From Johnsonella sp. (GTDB lineage Bacteria; Bacillota; Clostridia; Lachnospirales; Lachnospiraceae), in contig JAUMWW010000009.1 in the NCBI GenBank assembly GCA_030529445.1, positions 1 through 64,000 on the forward strand: 64,000 bases of DNA. Reading direction: 5' to 3'. Position 1 is the first letter of the stretch. Each line of letters opens with the position of its first letter. The translations under genes and the position numbers were made by a program. This document shows positions 1 through 7,678 of this stretch, one piece after another. The notes beneath the pieces are model-generated. The model saw only the letters and a list, made by a program, of their open reading frames with translations. It had not been told where the DNA came from and made no database searches.

Positions 1-1086
1 AACCCTTGATTTTCTAAGACTATTTGCCACTGTCATTATTATGACACGAAACCCTAAGAAAGAATCTAAAACTAAGTCGCCCCTATTACTTCCAAGGGTT
101 AGAACTCGCTCTATTAGACGCTCCGGTTTAGGCGTCTGAAAGACAGAAGTTGAATCCACAAATTTAACCTCTGTCTTTGCTTCTTGATTATCTCCAACTT
201 CATCTCTAAACCATATTGTAGTAGGTACAAATCCACTTTTTACTTCTGATAAAAATTTTTTATACCTTGGAACATTTTTCCCATCCTTACCAAACCATAT
301 CCTGTTATCGTTTTCCATTTCGTTTAATGATTCATGTGAAAATGCCGAAAATCTTCCTTTAGGAGGACTCCACTCTATCCCATTAGAAAATATATGTTTG
401 AAATTACTGTCAGTTCCACTTTTAGCCTGTAATGGCATCGAAGACCATACTCCTCTTGGATCATTATCAGGATTAGTATATCCTTTCATACTTTCTTCTG
501 TTCTCGGAAGCAAATTTGGTCTCCAAGTTTCTTTTATTTTGGCATACACTAAAATAAAATCATGATTGTCCGAAAAACATTTTGCATCATTTGCTCTCGT
601 ATGTTTCTTATGCCATATACAAGTAGCAACAAAATTGTTTCTTCCAAAAATTTCATCACAAATCACCTTTAAATAATGCCCTTCATCGTCATCTATGCTT
701 ATCCAAATAGAACCATCATCAGAAAGTAAATTCCTTAAGATGTCAAGCCTTTGTTTCATCAGCGAAAGCCATGTACTATGCTCTAAATTATCATCATAAT
801 GCTCAAATGCCGAGCCGGTATTATACGGCGGATCAATATAGATACACTTAACCTTTCCTGCATACTTACTTTCCAATGCTTTCAAAGCAAGCAGATTATC
901 CCCATGTACAATCATATTTTCGGTGTTGGGGTCGTTTTTGCAGTTGGATTTTTCTTTGTCTTCAACCAAAATCCTTGGCTCTATTTTGATTTCCTTCTCC
1001 TTACCAAGCCAAGTAAGTTCTAGCTTGTTTCCCATTTCTATCTCTTCCTCCTCTGCCATCATCACGAAATGCTGAAGCGCATCCAT
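1..1086 (-). CDS. mod: Type III restriction-modification DNA methyltransferase (Mod), 3' part missing
   Basis: The frame is open for 362 codons from ATG 1086 to the left edge, with an AGGAG site just upstream. It carries the beta-class adenine methyltransferase catalytic motif DPPYNTG near residue 85, followed by the usual LRNLLSDDGSIW block and a target-recognition region. This order (catalytic motif first, AdoMet motif last) and the N-terminus are typical of type III Mod subunits, which methylate adenine and guide a Res partner. The AdoMet motif should read FxGSGTT; here LDSFLG is followed by FRVIIM and similarity stops about 45 bases from the edge, so the gene is either broken, disrupted by an insertion, or affected by poor sequence at an end. 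It begins only 35 bases after rlmD. Its codons are clearly more AT-rich than those of neighbouring genes, suggesting transfer. No res gene is visible. Confidence 0.85.
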   Translation of the reverse strand, partial: MDALQHFVMMAEEEEIEMGNKLELTWLGKEKEIKIEPRILVEDKEKSNCKNDPNTENMIVHGDNLLALKALESKYAGKVKCIYIDPPYNTGSAFEHYDDNLEHSTWLSLMKQRLDILRNLLSDDGSIWISIDDDEGHYLKVICDEIFGRNNFVATCIWHKKHTRANDAKCFSDNHDFILVYAKIKETWRPNLLPRTEESMKGYTNPDNDPRGVWSSMPLQAKSGTDSNFKHIFSNGIEWSPPKGRFSAFSHESLNEMENDNRIWFGKDGKNVPRYKKFLSEVKSGFVPTTIWFRDEVGDNQEAKTEVKFVDSTSVFQTPKPERLIERVLTLGSNRGDLVLDSFLGFRVIIMTVANSLRKSRV

Positions 1087-1121
1087 GATAGCTCCTTGTT
1101 TTTCTTTCCGACATTCTGGTA

Positions 1122-2603
1122 CTAGCTGATCTTCTTTTTTATACTTATTATATTATGGCTATCGATATCTTTCCTGCACAAAAGCACCACCACCTCCACA
1201 TTCGGCGTATAGGGAAACATATCCACCGCACAGCCCTTCACCGCCTCATATCCGTATTCCTTCAATTCCTCAAGATCTCTCGCCAGGCTGCTCGGCTTGC
1301 AGGAAATATACACCATCCTTTCCGGTGCGATCTCCCCCGCGATATACTGCAATGCCTTCGGATGCACTCCCTCTCTGGGAGGATCGAGAATGACGATATC
1401 CGCCTTTTCCGGCAGAGTATGAATCATTTTCAGTACATCCCCCTCGATAAACTCGCAGTTTTTGATTCCGTTTCTCTCGGCATTATCTCTTGCCGCCTGC
1501 ACCGCTTCGGGCACGATCTCGATTCCGTATACCCGATCCGCGACGGAGGCAAGAAGCTGAGCGATTGTTCCGGTTCCGCTGTAAAGATCATAGACGGACT
1601 TATCCTTGGTATCCCCTATATAATCCCCCGCCTTTTTGTATAAACGCTCCGCTCCGGAGGAATTGGTCTGAAAAAAGGAGAAGATCGATATCTTAAACTC
1701 CAGTCCGAGGAGCTTTTCAAAAATATAATCTCTTCCGTACAATATGCTCGTACCCTGATCGATCACGGCATCCGCATAGGAATTATTGAGGGTATGCAAA
1801 ATGCCGGCTATCTTTCCCTCCAGCTCGCCCGCTTTCTCCAGCGCAAGCACTCTCTCCTTCCATTCGCCGCAAAGCGCCTCGACCTCCCTCTCGGAGGCTG
1901 AGGGCAAATCTCCCCGATTCGGATCCGCAATTTCTCCCATGGAAGAGGTCGTAACCAGATCGATCAGCAGCTCCTTTGAATGCTCCGCCCTTCTGATCAG
2001 CAGATGGCGCAGCAGCCCCGCTCTCGTATTTTTATGAAAATACGGGATCCCACGCTCACGAAAGAACTCCAATGTCAGTGAAAGAATTTTATTGAAATCC
2101 GGATGCACGATTTTGCAGTCTTTGATGCTTACGATATCATAATGGCTCCCTCTCTTATGCATTCCGAGGGAAAGCTCCCCTCCCTTGCACCGGTCTCCGA
2201 AAGAAAACTCCATCTTATTGCGGTATCCGAGCGTTTTCGGAGAAGGCAGGATTCCCTCCCACAGAAAGTCCTCCTTGCATAAATGCAGCAAAAGCTCCTG
2301 CATCTGCCTATCCTTGAGCCATAACTGATTTTCATATCCCATGCTCTGGTATAAACAGCCCCCGCATTCCCCCGCATGAATGCAGATATCCTGATTGTCC
2401 TCCAAGCGTGACTTTTCTACAAGCCTAAGAACCCTTCCCTGCGCAAGACCGGATTTTTTTCTTCCGACCATATATTCTACGCTTTGAAAGGGAATGGCAT
2501 GCTTAATCAGGACCCTGCCGTCCTCCCTTTCTATATATCCCTTATCCGGAAATTTTGTCATGCCGATGCTTCCGATCGCAATCTCACCTTTTTTCATTAT
2601 CAT
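1122..2603 (-). CDS. rlmD: 23S rRNA (uracil-5-)-methyltransferase RlmD/RumA family
   Basis: This encodes a 493-residue AdoMet-dependent RNA m5U methyltransferase of the TrmA/RumA family, acting on 23S rRNA in the cytoplasm. Visible signs are an iron-sulfur type cysteine cluster (CIHAGECGGC, about residues 75-85), the FFQTN segment, an AdoMet-binding YSGTGTIA motif, DPPREGVHP, and the catalytic-cysteine motif SCKPSSLARDL near residue 435. Length is slightly above the usual 450-460. The exact uridine target (747, 1939 or both, as in RlmCD of Bacillus) cannot be read from sequence. The start is uncertain: TTG 2606, ATG 2603 and ATG 2597 lie close together and none has a strong ribosome site. A terminator-like hairpin separates it from the upstream small gene. 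Confidence 0.9.
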   Translation of the reverse strand: MIMKKGEIAIGSIGMTKFPDKGYIEREDGRVLIKHAIPFQSVEYMVGRKKSGLAQGRVLRLVEKSRLEDNQDICIHAGECGGCLYQSMGYENQLWLKDRQMQELLLHLCKEDFLWEGILPSPKTLGYRNKMEFSFGDRCKGGELSLGMHKRGSHYDIVSIKDCKIVHPDFNKILSLTLEFFRERGIPYFHKNTRAGLLRHLLIRRAEHSKELLIDLVTTSSMGEIADPNRGDLPSASEREVEALCGEWKERVLALEKAGELEGKIAGILHTLNNSYADAVIDQGTSILYGRDYIFEKLLGLEFKISIFSFFQTNSSGAERLYKKAGDYIGDTKDKSVYDLYSGTGTIAQLLASVADRVYGIEIVPEAVQAARDNAERNGIKNCEFIEGDVLKMIHTLPEKADIVILDPPREGVHPKALQYIAGEIAPERMVYISCKPSSLARDLEELKEYGYEAVKGCAVDMFPYTPNVEVVVLLCRKDIDSHNIISIKKKIS

Positions 2604-2625
2604 CAACCGTCTTTCTTTCTAATCA

Positions 2626-2664
2626 AGAAAATGCCCGCACCGGTTCAATTGCGGCACAGGCATT
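2626..2664 (-). terminator. Probable intrinsic terminator after the 93-residue membrane protein gene
   Basis: On the minus strand AATGCC and GGCATT arms (2659-2664 and 2630-2635) flank a 23-base GC-rich loop and are followed by TTTTCTT. It lies between the stop at 2704 and rlmD. The stem is short, so strength is uncertain. Confidence 0.45.
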
Positions 2665-2703
2665 ATCATTTCCATATTCTCGATGCTTTGCTTTCGAATA
2701 AAA

Positions 2704-2985
2704 TTATTTATCCGCTTCCTCATCATCCTCAAAATAATCGTCATCGAAGTCATCATCAAAATCATCTTCGTAATCTTCCAAATAATCGGGAGTAAAGAAT
2801 TTATAAACCGCAAAGGCAATCAGTGCTACCGCTGCGATTGCGCCGATGATTGCAAGCACCCAAACAATCGTATTTTTCTTCTTCTCATCGTCCTCTCTTT
2901 TCAAGAGTCCCGAGAGCTTGGAGGCATTGATCAGCTCCTCAACCTTGGACAGTGCGTCTTTTCCAACCGTGTCAAATCTTCCCAT
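2704..2985 (-). CDS. Small single-pass membrane protein with acidic C-terminus
   Basis: A 93-residue protein of unknown function. The first 38 residues are charged and helical (a KLSGLLKREDDEKKK stretch), residues about 39-65 form one clear hydrophobic membrane segment, and the last 24 residues are almost entirely Asp/Glu with aromatic residues (repeats of DDDF). The topology cannot be fixed, although the Lys-rich flank before the membrane helix suggests that the N-terminus is cytoplasmic. A TATAAT sequence at about 3019-3024 on the minus strand and a GGAG site precede it, so it may have its own promoter downstream of pcrA. Similar small acidic-tailed membrane proteins are common hypothetical proteins in Lachnospiraceae; I infer no role. 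Confidence 0.8.
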   Translation of the reverse strand: MGRFDTVGKDALSKVEELINASKLSGLLKREDDEKKKNTIVWVLAIIGAIAAVALIAFAVYKFFTPDYLEDYEDDFDDDFDDDYFEDDEEADK

Positions 2986-3074
2986 ACTAGAACTTCCTTT
3001 CTCCTTTATCGTGATTTATTATATCCGTCCCATGCAGGGCAAAGAATGCATCCTGCCAAATCACTTATATACTA

Positions 3075-5288
3075 TCATATTTTTTCAAGCTTGGCAAATG
3101 CTGCAAACATCTTTTTTACTCCGAAATGATCGAACTCCACACTGACCTCAAAGTCCTTTGTTCCCTCCCTGATCTCCAGAACTCTTCCCTCTCCGAACTT
3201 GATATGCTTTACCCTGTCCCCCTTTTGATAGTCGAGTTCTTTTGCCTTATTGACGACGAATTCCCTGCCGAAAAGCGGCATTGCGGCGGACTTTTGCTTG
3301 AAGAAGAGCCTCGCCCTCTCTTCTCCTTTTCCATCGGAAAAGCTTTCCGCGCTTTTTTTCAGTGGCTTCGGCGCAATACTGCCTTCCAAAAGCTCCTTGG
3401 GGATCTCTTCCATAAATCGGGAAACCTCGCAATACCGGAGATCTCCTTGATAAACTCTGGTTCTTGCCGCAGTAAAGACCAGCCTCTTTTTCGCCCTGGT
3501 TATCCCCACATAGCAGAGTCTGCGCTCCTCCTCGATCTCGGCGGCATCATCCGCATTGATGCTGATACTGCTCGGAAACAAGCCGTCCTCCATCCCGCTC
3601 ATATAGACCTGATCGAATTCCAATCCCTTTGCTGCATGTATGGTCATCAGCGTGATCCGGCTCGCCGAGCTGTCCATCCTGTCGATATCCGCGATCAATG
3701 CGATCTCTTCCAGAAAATCGCCAAGCCCTCCTTCCCTGAATTCCTCCGCCTTATTGATCAGCTCGTAAATATTTTCCAGCCTGGACTGAGCCTCGATCTC
3801 TCCTTCCTGCTCCAAATACGCCTCATATTCCGCTTCTTCAAGAATCGCCCGAATGATATCGGATACGAAAGCGCCCTCCTTAAGCCTTTTTCTGAATCCC
3901 TCGATCAGATCGGTAAAGCTCTTGATCTTATCCAGCGCCCTCTTTAGCTCGGGAATCTGCCATATATTCAGGCAGGCTTCATAAAGGCTGATTCCGTGCT
4001 CGGAAGCAAAGGAGGAGAGCTTGACAAGGCTGCTCTCTCCCACTCCCCTCTTGGGGATATTGATGATCCTGAGCAGAGCGATATCATCTCTTCCGTTTGC
4101 TATCGTTTTGAGATAGGCAATAATATCTTTAATTTCCTTTCTCTGATAGAAATTCACTCCTCCCACGAGCTGATAGGGAATGCCCAGAGACACGCATCGT
4201 TCCTCCAGAAGCCTCGACTGGGCATTGGTGCGGTAAAGCACTGCAAAATCATTGTAGTTTCCGCATTTTGCATGGCGTATAATATCTCTTGCGATGGCAT
4301 CCGCCTCGGCTTTTGCATCCTCAAACTGACGAAACTCGGCTTTTTGTCCCCCTTTCTGTGCCGTCCAGAGTGTTTTGGTCTTTCTCTGGCGATTGTTGGC
4401 AATCAGCTTATTTGCGGCGTCCAATATATAGCCGCTCGAACGGTAATTCTGCTCCAGCTTGATGACCCTTGTATCCGGAAATACCTTCTCAAATTCCAAT
4501 ATATTTCTGATATTGGCTCCTCTGAATTTATAGATGGACTGGTCATCGTCTCCCACCACGCAGAGATTCTTATGCTTCCCGGCAAGCAGCTTGATCAGCC
4601 GAAACTGCGCCGTATTGGTATCCTGGTACTCATCGACCATAATATAGCGGAAGCGCTCCTGATAATGCGAGAGCACATCCGGATTCTTTTCAAAAAGCTC
4701 CACGGTCTTTCCGATCAGATCGTCAAAATCCAATGCATTATTCTTTTTCAGCGCCTCCTGATATGCCCCGTAGATTTCCGCGATCTTCTTTTCATAATAA
4801 TCACCTGCCGTTTTTTCCGCCTCCTGCGCGTCTCTTAATTCATTCTTATAGGAGGAGATCGCATGCAACGCATTTCTCTCTCTGATCTGCTTATTATCTA
4901 TATTCAGTTCCTTAAAGATTTTTTTCATCAGCGTTTTCTGATCATCCGCATCATAAATGCTGAATTGGTTATCATATCCGATCCGGTCGATAAAACGTCT
5001 GAGCATCCTTACACAGCTTGCATGAAAGGTCGAGACCCAGATGCTGTCCGCCTCCTCTCCCACGAGGGAATCTATTCTTTCCCTCATTTCCTTCGCCGCC
5101 TTATTCGTAAAGGTGATCGCCATAATATGATAAGGAGATACCCCTCTTTCCTCCATCAGATAAGCAATTCTATGCATCAGCACCCTTGTTTTTCCGCTTC
5201 CCGCTCCCGCAAGAATCAGCAGCGGTCCCTCCGTATGCAAAACCGCCTCCATCTGCATTTGATTTAAATGATAATCTATTTCTTTCAT
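3075..5288 (-). CDS. pcrA: ATP-dependent 3'-5' DNA helicase PcrA/UvrD
   Basis: A 737-residue superfamily 1A helicase, the normal PcrA length. Visible motifs are Walker A (LAGAGSGKT, about residue 22), TFTNKAAKEM (Ia), VDEYQDT (II), GDDDQSIYKFRGA (III), the QNYRSS segment (IV), a TIHAAKGLE motif (V) and ITRAKKRL (VI). The C-terminal 50 residues form the Tudor-like RNA-polymerase-binding domain, recognised by GDRVKHIKFGEGRV. PcrA unwinds DNA in nucleotide-excision and mismatch repair, clears RecA and rolling-circle intermediates, and resolves transcription conflicts. I chose ATG 5288 because it starts the family-conserved DYHLNQMQMEAV segment and is preceded by AAGGAAGGA; a longer frame to 5387 would run through promoter DNA. 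It is divergent from the DUF1836 gene. Confidence 0.95.
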   Translation of the reverse strand: MKEIDYHLNQMQMEAVLHTEGPLLILAGAGSGKTRVLMHRIAYLMEERGVSPYHIMAITFTNKAAKEMRERIDSLVGEEADSIWVSTFHASCVRMLRRFIDRIGYDNQFSIYDADDQKTLMKKIFKELNIDNKQIRERNALHAISSYKNELRDAQEAEKTAGDYYEKKIAEIYGAYQEALKKNNALDFDDLIGKTVELFEKNPDVLSHYQERFRYIMVDEYQDTNTAQFRLIKLLAGKHKNLCVVGDDDQSIYKFRGANIRNILEFEKVFPDTRVIKLEQNYRSSGYILDAANKLIANNRQRKTKTLWTAQKGGQKAEFRQFEDAKAEADAIARDIIRHAKCGNYNDFAVLYRTNAQSRLLEERCVSLGIPYQLVGGVNFYQRKEIKDIIAYLKTIANGRDDIALLRIINIPKRGVGESSLVKLSSFASEHGISLYEACLNIWQIPELKRALDKIKSFTDLIEGFRKRLKEGAFVSDIIRAILEEAEYEAYLEQEGEIEAQSRLENIYELINKAEEFREGGLGDFLEEIALIADIDRMDSSASRITLMTIHAAKGLEFDQVYMSGMEDGLFPSSISINADDAAEIEEERRLCYVGITRAKKRLVFTAARTRVYQGDLRYCEVSRFMEEIPKELLEGSIAPKPLKKSAESFSDGKGEERARLFFKQKSAAMPLFGREFVVNKAKELDYQKGDRVKHIKFGEGRVLEIREGTKDFEVSVEFDHFGVKKMFAAFAKLEKI

Positions 5289-5347
5289 CCAGCGACTATC
5301 CTTCCTTTTTTCTATCCGAATTAAAAGTATACCATAACAATAAGATT

Positions 5348-5388
5348 CTTGATATATAGTTTTAAATACTATATAATATGATATCAAG
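5348..5388 (+). promoter_or_regulatory. Sigma-A promoter of the DUF1836 gene embedded in a nested dyad
   Basis: TTGATA (5349-5354), a 17-base spacer and TATAAT (5372-5377) form a near-consensus promoter. CTTGATAT (5348-5355) pairs with ATATCAAG (5381-5388), and inside it ATATAG (5354-5359) pairs with CTATAT (5369-5374), so the symmetry spans both promoter elements and resembles an operator. Confidence 0.7.
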
Positions 5389-5501
5389 ATTAAAAATCAT
5401 ATTTTCATGCTTTTATCAAGCAGCTCCTCGACAACAGAGCACCCCGATCAATCCGGAGTCTGTATTGCAAGCTCAGGAATACAGCCTTCGCAAGGAGATT
5501 T

Positions 5502-6104
5502 ATGAAAAACAATCAGCAGATTTTAGATACGATATTAAAAAAACTGGACAGAATACCTTATATTTCTCCGGATGAGATTCCGAAACTCGAGCTTTACATG
5601 GATCAGCTCACGACATTTATGGAGGAGCATCTCAAAGAGGCGAAGCGAGCCTCCGAAGATAAGATACTGACCAAAACGATGATCAATAATTATGCCAAAA
5701 ACAGGCTGCTCCCCGCTCCCAATAAGAAGAAATACGGAAAGGACCATATCCTCCTTCTGATCTTTATTTATTACTATAAAAATCTTCTCTCCTTTTCGGA
5801 TATCGAGCGGATCCTCACTCCTTTGAGCGATGAGCATTTTACCGGGAAGAAGAGCTCCGGAATCGAGCTGGAAGAGATCTATTCCCGGATACAGACCCTG
5901 ATCAGGGAGAGCATTCCCTCATTAAAGGAAGAGATTCGGAAGAAATTTGCAAAAGCCGATGCCGTATATCCTCAGGATGATTCGGATAATCGCTATCCCG
6001 CCTTATTTACCTTTATGAGCGAGTTGGCATTTGATATCTATATCAAAAAGCAGATCATTCAGACCATTTCCGATCTCCTTCCCGCCCGGGAGGAGAAACT
6101 TTAA
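5502..6104 (+). CDS. DUF1836 domain protein, probable DNA-binding regulator
   Basis: A 200-residue protein matching the DUF1836 family of Firmicutes. The family is thought to have a MerR-like helix-turn-helix; here the candidate helices are in the segment LTKTMINNYAKNRLLPAPNKKKYGKDH (residues about 64-90), where the NNYxKxxLLPxPxKKKY pattern is the family signature. The remainder is helical and rich in Ile/Leu, probably for dimerisation. The start is set by AAGGAG seven bases before ATG 5502. It is the only plus-strand gene in the first 33 kb and has its own promoter with extensive dyad symmetry, which fits autoregulation, but this is inference. No ligand or target is known to me. Confidence 0.85.
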   Translation: MKNNQQILDTILKKLDRIPYISPDEIPKLELYMDQLTTFMEEHLKEAKRASEDKILTKTMINNYAKNRLLPAPNKKKYGKDHILLLIFIYYYKNLLSFSDIERILTPLSDEHFTGKKSSGIELEEIYSRIQTLIRESIPSLKEEIRKKFAKADAVYPQDDSDNRYPALFTFMSELAFDIYIKKQIIQTISDLLPAREEKL

Positions 6105-6130
6105 GCCGGGGGCGGAGCAAAATTTGATCA

Positions 6131-6157
6131 GAACCATGCCTTGGCGCATGGTTTTTC
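6131..6157 (+). terminator. Intrinsic terminator of the DUF1836 gene
   Basis: AACCATGC (6132-6139), a six-base loop, GCATGGTT (6146-6153) and a run of T form a compact rho-independent terminator 27 bases after the stop codon. Confidence 0.85.
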
Positions 6158-6165
6158 TTATGCGG

Positions 6166-6209
6166 CAAAAAACAGACATAGACAGCTCCTTCGAGCGCCC
6201 ATGTCTGTT
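6166..6209 (-). terminator. Intrinsic terminator of the yerC-like gene
   Basis: AACAGACAT (6171-6179) and ATGTCTGTT (6201-6209) form a nine-pair stem. Read on the minus strand it ends in TTTTTT, just beyond the yerC-like stop. A second small stem, CCGATC/GATCGG (6218-6233), lies between. Confidence 0.8.
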
Positions 6210-6246
6210 CTCCTGCACCGATCCCTTGATCGGAATACGCATATTC

Positions 6247-6540
6247 TTATTTTTCTTCCTTCAAGCGTTTGAATACCATATCATAACCGCCATTTCCATA
6301 ATTCAAGGAACGGTTAACGCGACTGATCGTCGCCGTAGAAGCCCCTGTCTCCTGTGCAATTTCAAGATAAGTCTTTTCTTCTCTGAGCATTTTTGCCACC
6401 TCATATCTCTGAGAAAGCGAAAGCAGTTCATTGACTGTGCAAATATCTTCAAAAAACATATAGCATTCTTCTCTGTTTTTCAAACTCAGTATTGCTTCAA
6501 AAAGATGACTTACGGCTTCCGACTTTATTTTATCATTCAT
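6247..6540 (-). CDS. YerC/YecD family TrpR-related regulator
   Basis: A 97-residue protein of the TrpR-like YerC/YecD family. The helix-turn-helix is seen around residues 55-80, with the characteristic QRYEVAKMLREEKTYLEIAQETGASTATISRV pattern in which ETGASTATISR is the recognition helix. Family members bind DNA but their targets are mostly unknown. ATG 6540 is chosen since the conserved N-terminal helix begins there and GGGAG lies eight bases upstream; the frame upstream is not conserved. TTTACT (6601-6606), 17 bases and TAAAAT (6578-6583) form a likely promoter, so it seems to be a monocistronic unit ending at the hairpin at 6166-6209. Confidence 0.88.
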   Translation of the reverse strand: MNDKIKSEAVSHLFEAILSLKNREECYMFFEDICTVNELLSLSQRYEVAKMLREEKTYLEIAQETGASTATISRVNRSLNYGNGGYDMVFKRLKEEK

Positions 6541-6577
6541 ATTCAGAACTCCCGTACAGCATTTTAATATCACAATC

Positions 6578-6606
6578 ATTTTAGCACAGTAAATTCTTAA
6601 AGTAAA
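6578..6606 (-). promoter_or_regulatory. Probable promoter of the yerC-like gene
   Basis: On the minus strand TTTACT (6601-6606), a 17-base spacer and TAAAAT (6578-6583) match sigma-A elements at five and five of six bases. Confidence 0.5.
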
Positions 6607-6625
6607 CCTTGTTTCTATTCTTTTC

Positions 6626-7378
6626 TTATTTTATTTTGACCGGAGCGGGTCTTCCCGGTTCAGCCCGCAAAATCAGACTGAGCTTTTTATACAAAATCAG
6701 CGTAAAGACGGATACCGAAACCCCTTTTACGATATTGAAGGGGAATACCGCCAGCAATACAAGGCTGTAAAGCGAATTGATCGCAGGGTTTACCGCAGTT
6801 CCCATTGCAATAATGCTCTCGAGAGGCATGCCGTAAAGCTGTGCGAACTTCGGAATCAGATAAACCGCATTGAACATCGTTCCGAATACGGACATGCAAA
6901 TCGTTCCCAGAACACAGCCGCTGATCGCAAATCCCTTGGATTTCCGATAAAGATATACAAAGCTTGCCGGAAGTATCATGCTGCATCCTATGATAAAGTT
7001 TGCAAGCTCTCCCACGAATGCCGTGCTGGTAGACTTAAAGACGAGCTTGAGCAGTATTTTACAAAACTCCGTCAGGACTCCCGCAACCGGTCCGAATGCA
7101 AAGGTCACGATTAAAACGGGCACCTCCGAAAAATCAATCTTATAAAAGGGAGGAGCGAAAGGAAGCGGAATCTCAAAAAACATCAGGATCACGCTGAGCG
7201 CCGAAAATAGACCTATCATGCTCAGCTTTTTCGTCGTCAGCAGCTTTCCGTCTATTCCTCTCTCTTTTGCAACCTTTCTTTCAACCAGATATGCCAGCAG
7301 GAATATGGCTAAAACAATCCCTAAAAACTCTGCCAAAAAAATTGCATTCTCTGCCGCTTTTTCCAAAAATAAACTCAT
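6626..7378 (-). CDS. ribU: ECF-type riboflavin transporter, substrate-specific S component RibU
   Basis: A 250-residue integral membrane protein with about six to seven hydrophobic segments. The region after residue 50 has the ECF S-component pattern: KKLSMIGLFSALSVILMFFEIPLP, then a KIDFSEVPVLIVTFAFGP segment and the conserved small-residue loop before FKSTSTAFVGELANF. RibU binds riboflavin outside the membrane and works with a shared EcfA1A2T module, which is not in this window. ATG 7378 is fixed by GGAGG five bases upstream and lies after the terminator. The N-terminal 40 residues add an extra hydrophobic helix compared with the shortest RibU proteins. An FMN riboswitch in the leader gives direct evidence for flavin control and supports riboflavin as the substrate. 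Confidence 0.93.
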   Translation of the reverse strand: MSLFLEKAAENAIFLAEFLGIVLAIFLLAYLVERKVAKERGIDGKLLTTKKLSMIGLFSALSVILMFFEIPLPFAPPFYKIDFSEVPVLIVTFAFGPVAGVLTEFCKILLKLVFKSTSTAFVGELANFIIGCSMILPASFVYLYRKSKGFAISGCVLGTICMSVFGTMFNAVYLIPKFAQLYGMPLESIIAMGTAVNPAINSLYSLVLLAVFPFNIVKGVSVSVFTLILYKKLSLILRAEPGRPAPVKIK

Positions 7379-7431
7379 ACCTACCTCCATAAAATAAGTG
7401 ATTTTATTCCCGGGATCGCATAAAACCAAGT

Positions 7432-7461
7432 AAAAAGCCCCTGAATCTTCTGATCAGGGGC
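7432..7461 (-). terminator. Expression-platform terminator of the FMN riboswitch
   Basis: GCCCCTGA (7437-7444) and TCAGGGGC (7454-7461) form a strong eight-pair stem followed on the minus strand by TTTTT (7432-7436). It lies between the aptamer and ribU, as expected for FMN-triggered termination. A CTGATA/TATCAG hairpin (about 7482-7503) between aptamer and terminator may take part in the switch. Confidence 0.85.
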
Positions 7462-7510
7462 GCCTAACTCGATTTAAAAATGCTGATATGATATTCCTAT
7501 CAGTATTTTA

Positions 7511-7630
7511 TTCTTCTCTCATCCGGACTATACCGTCGGTTTTGGAATTGCACCAAATCAATCTTCTTTCAGGAAGAAGAATCGCAGACTTTTACTGCCG
7601 GTGGGGACTTTCACCCCGCCCCGAAGAATT
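7511..7630 (-). ncRNA. FMN riboswitch (RFN element)
   Basis: The minus strand shows the conserved RFN skeleton in order: TTCTTCGGGGCGGGGTGAAA, the CCCACCGGC and GCAGT segments, a variable arm, a TTTGGTGCAATTCCAAAACCGAC segment, then GGTATAGTCCGGATG and GAGAGAAGA closing the first stem. FMN binding would stabilise the aptamer and allow the downstream terminator to form, lowering ribU expression when flavin is plentiful. Confidence 0.96.
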
Positions 7631-7642
7631 TTTCTTGTATTC

Positions 7643-7671
7643 AGTATAGCTCTTTCATCGGCAATATGCAA
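7643..7671 (-). promoter_or_regulatory. Promoter of the ribU riboswitch transcript
   Basis: TTGCAT (7666-7671), 17 bases and TATACT (7643-7648) on the minus strand. Transcription would begin about ten bases before the riboswitch's first stem. Confidence 0.65.
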
Positions 7672-7678
7672 GAGTTTT

